53,743 nt of DNA from Flavobacteriales bacterium (lineage in GTDB: Bacteria > Bacteroidota > Bacteroidia > Flavobacteriales_F > PHOS-HE28): positions 1-53,743 of the forward strand of contig JAEUSV010000120.1 in the NCBI GenBank assembly GCA_016788485.1, read 5' to 3'. The first letter of the stretch is position 1. Each line of letters starts with the position of its first letter. Made by a program: the position numbers and the translations under genes. Under the pieces are notes generated by a model. It was not told where the DNA came from, ran no database searches, and saw only the letters and a program-made list of their open reading frames with translations. Below are positions 31,794 to 40,231 of the stretch, piece after piece.

Positions 31794-32255
31794 CTAGCTG
31801 CGCGAGGCGGCGAAGGCCGAGCGGGCCAGGTCCACGGCCGCAGGCGGGGCCTCGATCACCACCTGCTCTTCGCGATGATCGCCGTTGATGAGGTGCACCG
31901 TGATCCGCCCTTCACCACCTTCGAGCGAACGGACCTTCGAGAAAGGGATCCGGTAGGTGGGGGCGAGGTCATGGCGGAAGCGCTGCAGCGTGAACAGGAG
32001 ACCGGCACCCGCCAGGCCAAGCCCGAACATCACCTTGTTCGCCGTCGCAGGACCCAGGTGCGAGAGCTCGAACAGGGCGCGGATGCCGATGAGCACGGCC
32101 CCGAACAGCAGGTACAGCCCGCGCGAGGCCTTCCGGCGGACCGTGCGTTCCGGGGCGGAAAGGGCCTCCTGCCAGTTGCCGCTGCGCGTGAGGTAAAGCC
32201 CGTCCGCGTCGATGTTCAGGTAGCCACGCTCCAGTTCGAAGTGGCGACGCTCCAT
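31794..32255 (-). CDS. PH-like (YcxB-type) two-helix membrane protein, unknown role
   Basis: A 153-residue protein. The N-terminal part (FELERGYLNIDADGLYLTRSGNWQEAL) and C-terminal part (TYRIPFSKVRSLEGGEGRITVHLINGDHREEQVVIEAP) look like beta strands of a bacterial PH-type domain, and two hydrophobic helices (about residues 46-64 and 73-90) lie between them. I do not recognise a specific family. The start is the ATG at 32255 (MERRHFELE). It is 22 bases downstream of the T9SS protein gene on the same strand, so co-transcription is likely. Confidence 0.75.
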   Translation of the reverse strand: MERRHFELERGYLNIDADGLYLTRSGNWQEALSAPERTVRRKASRGLYLLFGAVLIGIRALFELSHLGPATANKVMFGLGLAGAGLLFTLQRFRHDLAPTYRIPFSKVRSLEGGEGRITVHLINGDHREEQVVIEAPPAAVDLARSAFAASRS

Positions 32256-32277
32256 CCGCGAAATGCTGGCCCGTTGG

Positions 32278-33138
32278 TCAATGGACCACGATCATCTTCG
32301 GGCCGCGCACCACGCCCTGCCCGGTGATCAACTGGTGGAAATAGGTACCGGCGCCCACCACGGAGGTATCGACGTGCACCAGCTTCGTGGAACGGTCCAC
32401 GGGGATGCGCACCACCTCCTTGCCCTGCACATCGTAGATCACGAGTTCGCCGGCATCAATGCCATCGGGCAGGTCGATGGACACCGCGGTGCGCTCGCTG
32501 GCGGGGTTCGGGAACACGGTGATCCGGCCTGCCGGAGGTGCGAGCTCGGTCACTGCGGCGGAGAACTCGCCCTGGGAGGTGTGGCCCTCGCAATCCACGC
32601 AGGGCAGATGCCCGGGCAGGAGGTAGAAGGTGGACGTGACCACGGACCCCGAGATCGTCATCACCTTCATGTAGGTGCCGCTGGGCGTGTTGAAGATGAA
32701 CGGGTCGGATCCGTCCCGCTGGTCCTCCCCGTTGCTGAAGCCGAAGTCCCCGGTGAACGCTTGGAACAGCAGGGTGCCGTTGGTGCGGTAGATGGCGAAG
32801 CCGTGCAGGGATCCGGTGTCCGGCACGAACTCGAGGAGGTACTCGATGGTGCTCGGGTCGGTGTCGAACAGGTCCTCGGTCACGAAACGGGGCCGCGTCT
32901 GGATGGAATAGCCCGCAGGGGCCGCGGGCAGCGTGAAGGACAGGTACGGGGTGAGGTCCAGGTTGAGGATGTCCACCGTGGTCGCGCTCTCCAGGATCAG
33001 CTTCGGGCCGGCGTTGCCGAGCAGGTATGTGGCGCGCGGCCAGCCTGTGACGGAACCGACCAGGGTCTGGGCCGATACCGGTGTAAGGCTAGCGGAGAGC
33101 GTCAGCCCGAGGAGGAAGGCCTTCAAGTTCGGTCCCAT
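32278..33138 (-). CDS. Secreted protein with type A T9SS sorting domain
   Basis: A 286-residue exported protein. The signal peptide ends near residue 24 (TPVSAQ). The middle region (about 25-195) is of no recognised family; it has a possible disulfide or metal pair in LPCVDCEGH. Residues 205-286 are a type A T9SS sorting domain: RITVFPNPASERTAVSIDLP, LVIYDVQGKEVVRI and a final GTYFHQLITGQGVVRGPKMIVVH. It should be exported by Sec, then cross the outer membrane through T9SS. A 13-base palindrome overlaps its promoter-like box at 33150-33165. Confidence 0.85.
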   Translation of the reverse strand: MGPNLKAFLLGLTLSASLTPVSAQTLVGSVTGWPRATYLLGNAGPKLILESATTVDILNLDLTPYLSFTLPAAPAGYSIQTRPRFVTEDLFDTDPSTIEYLLEFVPDTGSLHGFAIYRTNGTLLFQAFTGDFGFSNGEDQRDGSDPFIFNTPSGTYMKVMTISGSVVTSTFYLLPGHLPCVDCEGHTSQGEFSAAVTELAPPAGRITVFPNPASERTAVSIDLPDGIDAGELVIYDVQGKEVVRIPVDRSTKLVHVDTSVVGAGTYFHQLITGQGVVRGPKMIVVH

Positions 33139-33149
33139 GGTGCGTGGTG

Positions 33150-33165
33150 GTTCGTTACGAACGTA
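33150..33165 (-). promoter_or_regulatory. -7-like box overlapped by a perfect 13-base palindrome
   Basis: On the minus strand TACGTTCG (33165-33158) agrees with TAnnTTTG at five of six defined positions and lies 19 bases before the ATG at 33138. GTTCGT-T-ACGAAC at 33150-33162 is a perfect inverted repeat that covers half of this box and the likely transcription start, a typical place for a repressor operator. Confidence 0.45.
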
Positions 33166-33219
33166 CGACGAGGGACGTGGACGCCGGTTGCCTGCGCGTG
33201 ATGGCGCTCCGGCCCAGGC

Positions 33220-34089
33220 TCAGGCCTTCTGCGGCACCTTCACCGCGGTGAACTGGCGGCGCTTCACCGAGTAGCTGTGGCCCTTGCTGATGATGTGGAC
33301 CTTCATGCCCTCGATGCTGAAGGGGTGGCCCTCCTCCACATCGGCGAAGTCGCTGTAGGTGATGTCGTGGCCGTCGAAGATCATCACCTGGCCGCTGCCG
33401 ATGGTCTCGAGCATGTCGCCGTTGGTGATCACGATGCCGGTGTCCTCGCCGAGCCCGATGCCGATGGCGCTGGGGTTGGCCGCCACGGCCTGTGTCAGGC
33501 GACTGAAGCGACCGCGCTCCACGAAGTGGCTGTCGATGATCACGTCGTGGATGAGGGCGGCGCCGGTGGTCATCTTCACGCCGCCCTTGATCAGGCCGCT
33601 GCTGCTGTGGCCCTGGTAGATCATGGTGCTGCTCATGCACATGGCGCCCGCGCTGGTGCCGGCGATCACGAAGCCGGCCTCCTCCTCGTAGCGGCGCTTC
33701 ATCAGCTGCAGGAAGGCCGTGCCGCCGAAGATGGTGGTGAGGCGCAGCTGGTTGCCGCCGCTCATCATCACCGCATCGGCGCGCGAGAGGCGCTTGATCA
33801 TGTCGGGCTTCACATCGCCGCGGTCGCGGATGTCGAGGATGTCGATGTTGGTGGCGCCGAGCTTGCCGAAGGCTTCGAGGTAGTTGGCGCCCACCTCATC
33901 GGGGATGCTGCTGGCGCTGGTGATCACCGCGATGCGCTTGTCCGGGCCACCGGCCTCGTCCACCACCCGCTTCAGGATGCCGTCCTCGATGAAGTTGTGG
34001 TGGAAGACCTTGCTGTGGTGGCCCCCCTCGGGCGTGTTGCCCTTGTCCTCGTTCCCGCCGATGGCGATGAGCTTCCCTTTCGGTGTCAT
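33220..34089 (-). CDS. cphB: Cyanophycinase (peptidase S51)
   Basis: A 289-residue cyanophycinase that cuts the storage polymer cyanophycin into beta-Asp-Arg dipeptides. The nucleophile serine is in GTSAGAMCMSS, and other family features are LIAIGGNEDKG, ITSASS, MSGGNQLRL and GIGLGEDTGIVI. No signal peptide is present when the ATG at 34089 (MTPKGKLIAIGG) is used, so it would be the intracellular form; longer frames upstream run through the promoter box. It is divergent from the cyanophycin synthetase gene, which strongly supports the assignment. Confidence 0.93.
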   Translation of the reverse strand: MTPKGKLIAIGGNEDKGNTPEGGHHSKVFHHNFIEDGILKRVVDEAGGPDKRIAVITSASSIPDEVGANYLEAFGKLGATNIDILDIRDRGDVKPDMIKRLSRADAVMMSGGNQLRLTTIFGGTAFLQLMKRRYEEEAGFVIAGTSAGAMCMSSTMIYQGHSSSGLIKGGVKMTTGAALIHDVIIDSHFVERGRFSRLTQAVAANPSAIGIGLGEDTGIVITNGDMLETIGSGQVMIFDGHDITYSDFADVEEGHPFSIEGMKVHIISKGHSYSVKRRQFTAVKVPQKA

Positions 34090-34302
34090 GTGCACGTGTT
34101 GAACCCCCGCCCCGACGCCCTTCCGCAGGGAAAGGCCCAGCGAAAGTAGCGGGTGGTCCCGCGCCGGTCCAGCCGCCGCGGGCCGATCATCAACAGGGTT
34201 TTCCATGCCTTGCCGTTCCACCGGCCCTGCTATCTTACCCCTCCGAACCCTTCACCCATACACCTGGCCCGCTTTCGGGCAGGCCAGGAACCAGCCGATA
34301 CC
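34090..34302. promoter_or_regulatory. Divergent promoter region of cyanophycinase and cyanophycin synthetase
   Basis: This 213-base non-coding region holds minus-strand TACTTTCG at 34148-34141 (five of six defined positions of TAnnTTTG), 51 bases before the cyanophycinase ATG. It also holds a weaker plus-strand TATCTTAC at 34231-34238, 64 bases before the cphA ATG. No convincing operator palindrome was seen, so shared regulation is inferred only from the arrangement. Confidence 0.5.
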
Positions 34303-36966
34303 ATGCGGATCCTCGAACTCAAAGCCATGCGCGGGCCCAACTCCTGGTCCGTGCGCCGCCACCACCTGATCGTGATGCGCCTCGACATCGAGGACCTCGA
34401 GCAGAAGCCCACCGACAAGATCCCGGGCTTCTACGAGCGCATCACCGCCCTGCTGCCCACCACCTACAGCCACCGCTGCAGCGAGGAGCACGAGGGCGGC
34501 TTCTGGGAGCGCATCAAGCGCGGCACCTGGATGGGGCACGTGATCGAGCACATCGCCCTCGAGATCCAGACGCTCGCCGGCATGGAAACGGGCTTCGGGC
34601 GCACCCGCAGCACCCGCGAGCACGGCGTGTACAACGTGGTGTTCAGCTACATCGAGGAGCCCGTAGGCCTCTATGCCGCCAAGGCCGCCGTGCGCATCGC
34701 CGAGGCCCTCATCAGCGGCGAGCCCTACGACCTGGAGGCCGACATCCAGAAGATGCGCGAGCTCCGCGAGGAGAGCCGCCTGGGCCCCAGCACCGGCAGC
34801 ATCGTGCAGGAGGCCGTGAGCCGCGGCATCCCGTACCTGCGCCTCAACGGCCAGAGCCTCGTGCAGCTCGGTCACGGCATCCACCAGAAGCGCATCCGCG
34901 CCACCATCACCAGCCGCACCAGCAACATCGGGGTGGAGATCGCCTGCGACAAGGAAGAGACCAAGCAGCTGCTCGAGAGCTACGAGATCCCGGTGCCCAA
35001 GGGCAGGGTGGTGCGTTCGGAAGAAGGTTTGATCGATGCGTTGGAAGTCGTTGGTTATCCGTGTGTTATTAAGCCTATCGGCGGTAACCACGGCCGCGGC
35101 GCCACCATCGGCATCAAGAACGTGGACGAGGCCAAGGCGGCGCTCGCCAAGGCCAAGGAGATCAGCCGTAGCGTGATCGTGGAGCGCTTCATCACCGGCC
35201 TCGACCACCGGCTGCTGGTGATCAACAACCGCTTCGTGGCCGCCGCGAAGCGCACTCCCGCCTGCGTGGTGGGCGATGGCCAGCGCACTATCACCCAACT
35301 GGTCGAAGAGGTGAACAAGGACCCGCGCCGCGGCTACGGGCACGAGAAGGTGCTCACGCGCATCGACATCGACGACCACACCCTGAAGCTGCTCGCCCGC
35401 AAGGGCCTCACGCCCGACAGCGTGCCCCCGAAGGACGAGGTGGTGTACCTGAAGGCCACGGCCAACCTCAGCACCGGCGGCACGGCCGACGATGTCACGG
35501 AGATCGTGCACCCCTACAACGTGTTCATGGCCGAGCGCATCTCGCGCATCATCGACCTGGACATCTGCGGCATCGACATCATGACGGACGACATCACCCA
35601 GCCGCTCACCGAGACCGGTGGCGCGGTGCTCGAGGTGAACGCGGCGCCCGGCTTCCGCATGCACCTGGACCCCACCGGCGGCCTGGGCCGCAACGTGGCC
35701 GAGCCCGTGGTGGACATGCTCTTCCCGCCCGGCACGCCCAGCCGCATCCCCATCCTGGCCGTCACCGGCACCAACGGCAAGACCACCACCACGCGCCTCA
35801 CCGCGCACCTCATGCGCAGCGTGGGCCACAAGGTGGGCATGACGTGCAGCGACGGCGTGTACATCCAGAACCGCATGCTGATGAAGGGCGACTGCACGGG
35901 CCCCGCCAGCGCGCAGTTCGTGCTGAAGGACCCCACGGTGGACCTGGCCGTGCTGGAGACCGCGCGCGGCGGCATCGTGCGCAACGGCCTCGGCTTCGAG
36001 CACTGCGACGTGGCCATCGTCACCAACGTGGCCGCCGACCACCTCGGGCTCAAGGACATCCACACGCTGGAGGAGCTGGCCCTGGTGAAGAGCACCGTGC
36101 CGCGCAGCGTGCGCCGCGACGGCTACGCCATCCTCAACGCCGACGATGAGCTGGTGATGGCCATGCGCAAGCAGTGCGACTGCAAGATCGCCCTGTTCAG
36201 CCTCGACGAGAACAACCGCCTGATCCGCCAGCACTGCAAGCTCGGGGGCCTGGCCGCCATATACGAGAACGGCTACATCACCATCAGCAAGGGCGAGTGG
36301 AAGCTGCGCATCGAGAAGGCCGTGAACGTGCCGCTCACCTACGGTGGCAAGGCCGTCTTCAACATCCAGAACGTGCTGCCCGCCGTGCTCGCGGCCTACG
36401 TGCGCGGGGTGAAGGTGGAGGAGCTGCGCGAGGCCCTGTTGACCTTCGTTCCCAGCGCCGCGCAGACCCCAGGCCGCCTGAACCTGTTCCAGTTCAAGAA
36501 CTTCCAGGTGGTGGTGGACTACGCCCACAACCCGCACGGCTTCGAGGCCCTCGGCAAGTTCCTGAGCAAGATCCCCGACAGCCCCAAGATCGGCGTCATC
36601 GCCGGTGTGGGCGACCGCCGCGACGAGGACACCGTGAACCTCGGCCGCCTCAGCGCGCAGATGTTCGACGAGATCATCATCCGCCAGGACCGCAACCTGC
36701 GTGGCAAGACCGACGATGAGATCATCGCGCTCATGGTGAAGGGCATCACCGAGGTGGACCCGAAGAAGAAGTACACCATCATCAAGAAGGAGGAGGAGGC
36801 CATCCGCCACGCCATCGGGCACGCGCCCAAGGGCAGCTTTGTCACCCTCTGCAGCGATGTGGTGCCCGATGCCCTCGCCCTGGTGCTGAAGCTGAAGGAG
36901 GAGGATGAGCGCGTGCCCTTCAGCAAGGAGGACATCCCGAACCGGAACAAGGAGCTGGTGGGATAG
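34303..36966 (+). CDS. cphA: Cyanophycin synthetase
   Basis: An 887-residue CphA that builds multi-L-arginyl-poly-L-aspartate from Asp, Arg and ATP. It has the three-part architecture: an N domain (about 1-225, with EHIALEIQTLAGMETGFGRTR), an ATP-grasp domain that adds Asp (about 225-475, with CVIKPIGGNHGRGATIG and EVNAAPGFRMH) and a Mur-ligase-like domain that adds Arg (P-loop VTGTNGKTTTTR near residue 488, DYAHNPHG). Length is usual for the family. The ATG at 34303 gives the conserved MRILELKAMRGPNSWS. Codons 238-262 (35014-35088) use AT-rich synonyms unlike the rest of the gene. The stop is 24 bases before the next gene. Together with the divergent cyanophycinase gene it makes a nitrogen and carbon storage module. 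Confidence 0.96.
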   Translation: MRILELKAMRGPNSWSVRRHHLIVMRLDIEDLEQKPTDKIPGFYERITALLPTTYSHRCSEEHEGGFWERIKRGTWMGHVIEHIALEIQTLAGMETGFGRTRSTREHGVYNVVFSYIEEPVGLYAAKAAVRIAEALISGEPYDLEADIQKMRELREESRLGPSTGSIVQEAVSRGIPYLRLNGQSLVQLGHGIHQKRIRATITSRTSNIGVEIACDKEETKQLLESYEIPVPKGRVVRSEEGLIDALEVVGYPCVIKPIGGNHGRGATIGIKNVDEAKAALAKAKEISRSVIVERFITGLDHRLLVINNRFVAAAKRTPACVVGDGQRTITQLVEEVNKDPRRGYGHEKVLTRIDIDDHTLKLLARKGLTPDSVPPKDEVVYLKATANLSTGGTADDVTEIVHPYNVFMAERISRIIDLDICGIDIMTDDITQPLTETGGAVLEVNAAPGFRMHLDPTGGLGRNVAEPVVDMLFPPGTPSRIPILAVTGTNGKTTTTRLTAHLMRSVGHKVGMTCSDGVYIQNRMLMKGDCTGPASAQFVLKDPTVDLAVLETARGGIVRNGLGFEHCDVAIVTNVAADHLGLKDIHTLEELALVKSTVPRSVRRDGYAILNADDELVMAMRKQCDCKIALFSLDENNRLIRQHCKLGGLAAIYENGYITISKGEWKLRIEKAVNVPLTYGGKAVFNIQNVLPAVLAAYVRGVKVEELREALLTFVPSAAQTPGRLNLFQFKNFQVVVDYAHNPHGFEALGKFLSKIPDSPKIGVIAGVGDRRDEDTVNLGRLSAQMFDEIIIRQDRNLRGKTDDEIIALMVKGITEVDPKKKYTIIKKEEEAIRHAIGHAPKGSFVTLCSDVVPDALALVLKLKEEDERVPFSKEDIPNRNKELVG

Positions 36967-36990
36967 TTGCAGCGTTATTGCACATTCCTC

Positions 36991-37542
36991 ATGAGCCCCT
37001 CATCCTGGCTCGTCCCGTTCGCTGTGATGGTGATCACGCCGTTGGTCATGAAGGCCATCGATCGCAAGAACGCAAAGGCGCCCGTGCCGGTCGACGGATC
37101 GGTGGCGCTTCGGCTTCCGAAGGTCTTCGGCGTCCTGGGCTGGGTGAGCGTTGCGCTTGCAGCGGGAATGGCCTATGGTTCCATAAGCATTTTGATCAAC
37201 GGGGAGCTTGGTGTGGGGGTGTTCGTCGGGATGATCGCTGGAATGTTCGGGTGGATGGCGTTCATCCTTTTGAGGGATGGGCGGAACCACCGATTGACCT
37301 ACGGCGAAGGTCAGATCAGCGTCACGGATGGAAGCGGGGTCACCCGCTCGTGCGCATGGACCGATGTAGTGGCAGGTAGGGTGCACCCGTTGAGCAAGAT
37401 GATCCATCTGTCCACCCGCGATGGTGGTGTGCTGAAGATCAACGCCTACTTGATCGGGAGCGATGCGTTCTTCGCGGAACTTGCACGCCGCACCAACTTG
37501 CCGGTCGCTGAGCTGGTGAAACAAGCACGGTATCCCGGATAA
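36991..37542 (+). CDS. Two-helix membrane protein with PH-like C-terminal region
   Basis: A 183-residue protein from the ATG at 36991 (a TTG at 36967 abuts the cphA stop). An N-terminal hydrophobic segment (about residues 3-20) and two central helices (about 46-65 and 71-92) are followed by a beta-rich region (HRLTYGEGQISVTDGSGVTRSCAWTDVV ... MIHLSTRDGGVLKINAYLI). I do not recognise a named family. Codon use is visibly less GC-biased than in neighbours (many GAT, GGT, TTG and GTT), which may indicate acquisition or low expression. It lies 24 bases after cphA and 3 bases before the glycosyltransferase gene, so it is likely part of one transcript. Confidence 0.78.
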   Translation: MSPSSWLVPFAVMVITPLVMKAIDRKNAKAPVPVDGSVALRLPKVFGVLGWVSVALAAGMAYGSISILINGELGVGVFVGMIAGMFGWMAFILLRDGRNHRLTYGEGQISVTDGSGVTRSCAWTDVVAGRVHPLSKMIHLSTRDGGVLKINAYLIGSDAFFAELARRTNLPVAELVKQARYPG

Positions 37543-37545
37543 CGT

Positions 37546-39060
37546 ATGCTCGACAAGCGCAACGAACGCCTGTTTCTCTGGGCCGTCTTCGCGGGCTACG
37601 TCCTGCTCCTGCTGATGGCCTTGGCGAACCATGAGCTCTGGGGCGACGAGATCCACAGCTGGAACATCGCGCGTTCGAGCACCGGCCTGCTCGACCTGCT
37701 CAACAACAGTCGCTACGAGGGGCATCCGCCGCTTTGGTACGTGGTGCTCTACACCATCACGCGGTCCACGCACGAGCCGGAGTCCATGAAGGGGGCCCAA
37801 GCCCTCTTCGCCATCGGCGCGGTGTTCGTGCTGCTCTTCCATTCGCCCTTCCCGCTCGCCATCCGCGGGCTGATCCCCTTCGGTTACTACTTCGCCTTCG
37901 AGTACGGCGCGCTCAGTCGCAACTACGCCATCGCGCTGCTGCTGGCCTTCCTGCTGGCCTGGCTGCTGGTGAACCGTCCCGGCCGGCACAAGGGCTGGTT
38001 CTACGTGATGGTCCTGCTGCTGTCCTGCACGCACCTGCTGGGGCTGCTGCTGGCGGCCTCGTTCTGCACCTACCGCGCCTGGGAGGAGCGCGCGGGTCCC
38101 GCTGGCTGGCGCGGCGCCGCGAAGCACCTGGTGCTCGGCGGCCTGCTCTGCCTGCCGGCCGCGCTGCAGATCGCCCCGCCCGGCGACAGCCAGCTCAACC
38201 TGCGCTTCTGGCTCGACATCTGGACCGACAAGCAGTGGGACATCATCGCGCAGGCACCGTTGAAGGCCTTCGTGCCCGTTCCCGAGACGAACGAGCTCCA
38301 CTTCTGGAACACGAACACGCTGCTGCGGCGCATCCTGGAGGGGGCGCACGGGGTGGGGGTGGTGCGCGCCTGCGCCGTGCTGCTCCTCACGCTCTGGGTC
38401 TTCCTGCTGCGCAAGGTCGGCGGAAGCGTGGTGTTCCTGCTGACCAATGTGGTGCTCACCGCCGCCGTGGCCTTCCTGTTCCCGCTGACCAGCGCGCGCT
38501 ACGTCGGCTTCCTCTGGGTCGGCTTCCTCCTCGCCAGCTGGTTGCACCTCCGGCACCGACCGCTGGGCCTTGGGCACCGGTTGTTCCTGGGGGGCGTGCT
38601 CCTCATCCACCTGGCGGCGGGCGCCATCGCCATCGACCGCGACCGCACGCAGCCCTTCTCCAACGCCGCCAAGGTGCGCGAGCTCCACGCCAAGGTCCCT
38701 GCCGGGGCCATGGTGGTCACCGACTACTGGTGCCTCAACAACCTCTCGGCCTTCCTGGACCGTCCCTTCCATTGCCTGGAGCACCGCAAGGAGCTCAGCT
38801 TCCTGCGGTGGGACCAGGAACTGGCGCGTGCCACGAAGCAGCCCGATTTCTACACCAGCGGCCTGCGGGCCCTCTGGGACGGCGGAGCCGTGAAGGAGGT
38901 GTACATGATCTCGGTGAACGACCCCGATCGCCTGCGCGATCGCGACAAGGCGCTGCACGATGCGTTCGAGCTCACCCTGCTGGACCGCCATGAGGGCGCG
39001 ATCGAGGCGCACAGCAACGTGTACCTGTACCGGGTGGTGCAGCGTGCGGCAGGGCATTGA
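37546..39060 (+). CDS. GT-C type membrane glycosyltransferase-like protein
   Basis: A 504-residue polytopic membrane protein, with about 10 hydrophobic segments between residues 8 and 355. Near the N-terminus are GDEIHSW (residues 33-39) and an EGHPPLWYVVLY phrase (about 58-69), the Asp-Glu and His-Pro-Pro pattern of dolichyl-phosphate-mannose or ArnT-like GT-C (PMT) enzymes that use lipid-linked sugar donors. The C-terminal 120 residues are soluble, with PAGAMVVTDYWCLNNL. The sugar and acceptor cannot be told. It begins 3 bases after the upstream gene and is followed by a dienelactone hydrolase-like gene after 60 bases. Confidence 0.8.
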   Translation: MLDKRNERLFLWAVFAGYVLLLLMALANHELWGDEIHSWNIARSSTGLLDLLNNSRYEGHPPLWYVVLYTITRSTHEPESMKGAQALFAIGAVFVLLFHSPFPLAIRGLIPFGYYFAFEYGALSRNYAIALLLAFLLAWLLVNRPGRHKGWFYVMVLLLSCTHLLGLLLAASFCTYRAWEERAGPAGWRGAAKHLVLGGLLCLPAALQIAPPGDSQLNLRFWLDIWTDKQWDIIAQAPLKAFVPVPETNELHFWNTNTLLRRILEGAHGVGVVRACAVLLLTLWVFLLRKVGGSVVFLLTNVVLTAAVAFLFPLTSARYVGFLWVGFLLASWLHLRHRPLGLGHRLFLGGVLLIHLAAGAIAIDRDRTQPFSNAAKVRELHAKVPAGAMVVTDYWCLNNLSAFLDRPFHCLEHRKELSFLRWDQELARATKQPDFYTSGLRALWDGGAVKEVYMISVNDPDRLRDRDKALHDAFELTLLDRHEGAIEAHSNVYLYRVVQRAAGH

Positions 39061-39077
39061 ACCGGCCGGCGATCCCG

Positions 39078-39085
39078 TAGCATTG
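39078..39085 (+). promoter_or_regulatory. Candidate -7 box of the dienelactone hydrolase-like gene
   Basis: TAGCATTG agrees with TAnnTTTG at five of six defined positions, 35 bases before the ATG at 39121. No -33 TTG at the right distance was found. Confidence 0.35.
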
Positions 39086-39120
39086 TGCGGCCCCCGCCAC
39101 AACGCTCAAGCGTCCCGCCC

Positions 39121-39861
39121 ATGAAGAAGCTGCTCGGCATCCTGATCCCCGCCCTCATGTCCACCCACCTCATCGCCCAGGACCTGCGACCGGTCGCCTA
39201 CTCGGACGGCCCTCAGAAGCTCAATGGCCTCGTCACCGACAACGGTGGCACGAAGCGGCCCGGTGTGCTGATCCTGCCGGCCTGGATGGGCATCGATGAT
39301 GAAGCGCGCACCGCCGCGAAAGAGCTCGCCAGCCAGGGATATATCGCCTTCATCGCCGACATCTACGGCGAAGGGAACATCCCTACGGACTTCGCCAGCG
39401 CACGCGAGGCGGCCACACGCTACAAGACCGATTTCAAGGCTTACCAGCATCGGATCGCCCTCGCCCTGGAGGAGCTGAAGAAGGCTGGCGCCGACACCGG
39501 GCGCATCGCGGTGATCGGCTATTGTTTCGGTGGCACGGGGGCGTTGGAAGCCGCGCGGGCCCAGCTGCCTGTGAAAGGCGTGGTGAGCATCCACGGTGGG
39601 CTGGGCAAGGGCGAGCGGCCCAACGGTCCCATCACCACCAGCGTGCTCATCCAGCACCCCGAGGCCGACCCCACGGTGAGCGCAACCGACATGGCCGGCA
39701 TCACCGCCGAGCTGAACGCCGCGAAGGCCGACTGGCAGCTGATCTCCTACGCCCACTGCGGCCACACCTTCACCAATCCGGCAAGCAAGGAGTACAACAA
39801 GCGCATGGCCGACCGCGCGTGGCAGCACCTGCTGGTCTTCCTGAAGGAGGTGTTGGGGTAA
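39121..39861 (+). CDS. Exported dienelactone hydrolase family protein
   Basis: A 246-residue alpha/beta hydrolase with an N-terminal signal peptide (MKKLLGILIPALMSTHLIAQ). The cysteine nucleophile is in IGYCFGGTGALE, and the histidine appears in YAHCGHTFTNP. An acidic residue in the QHPEADPTVS region may complete the triad. PGVLILPAWMGIDDEARTAAKELASQGYIAFIADIYG is typical of the family. Unlike classic dienelactone hydrolases it is exported, so the substrate is probably not a catabolic dienelactone; related proteins are annotated only by fold. The ATG at 39121 is used because an upstream in-frame start at 39085 overlaps the promoter-like box. Confidence 0.88.
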   Translation: MKKLLGILIPALMSTHLIAQDLRPVAYSDGPQKLNGLVTDNGGTKRPGVLILPAWMGIDDEARTAAKELASQGYIAFIADIYGEGNIPTDFASAREAATRYKTDFKAYQHRIALALEELKKAGADTGRIAVIGYCFGGTGALEAARAQLPVKGVVSIHGGLGKGERPNGPITTSVLIQHPEADPTVSATDMAGITAELNAAKADWQLISYAHCGHTFTNPASKEYNKRMADRAWQHLLVFLKEVLG

Positions 39862-39913
39862 GTGGGCGCGGCAGGAGAGAGGTCGCGTGCGGCTTGCCGG
39901 TCGACGGTCCTGC

Positions 39914-40153
39914 CTACTTCCTGATGGCGCGCACCAGCGCGATGAGGAGCACGGCGCCCACCGTGGCGGCGATCAACTGGCCCAGCATGTTGGTGGGACC
40001 GAGGCCCAAGGCCGAGAAGACCCAGCCGCCCACCAGTCCGCCCACCAGGCCCAACACCACGTTCATGACCACGCCGTAGCCACGGCCTTTCATGAAACGC
40101 CCGGCCAGCCAGCCGGCCACGCCGCCAAGGATCAAGCTCCAGAGAATGCCCAT
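39914..40153 (-). CDS. GlsB/YeaQ/YmgE family small membrane protein
   Basis: A 79-residue protein with three glycine-rich hydrophobic segments (MGILWSLILGGVAGWLAGRFMKG, YGVVMNVVLGLVGGLVGGWVFSALG and LGQLIAATVGAVLLIALV). This is the GlsB/YeaQ (transglycosylase-associated, general-stress) family. Function in the envelope stress response is not established. It is monocistronic, with a TACCTTGG box 19 bases before the ATG. Confidence 0.93.
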   Translation of the reverse strand: MGILWSLILGGVAGWLAGRFMKGRGYGVVMNVVLGLVGGLVGGWVFSALGLGPTNMLGQLIAATVGAVLLIALVRAIRK

Positions 40154-40172
40154 GTGTGTTGGTGTTGTCTGA

Positions 40173-40180
40173 CCAAGGTA
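40173..40180 (-). promoter_or_regulatory. Candidate -7 box of the GlsB-like gene
   Basis: Minus-strand TACCTTGG agrees with TAnnTTTG at five of six defined positions, 19 bases before the ATG at 40153. Confidence 0.45.
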
Positions 40181-40231
40181 GCGCGGACCTGATAGCGCAG
40201 GTCGATCGGAAATACCCCGCCACCCTGTTGG

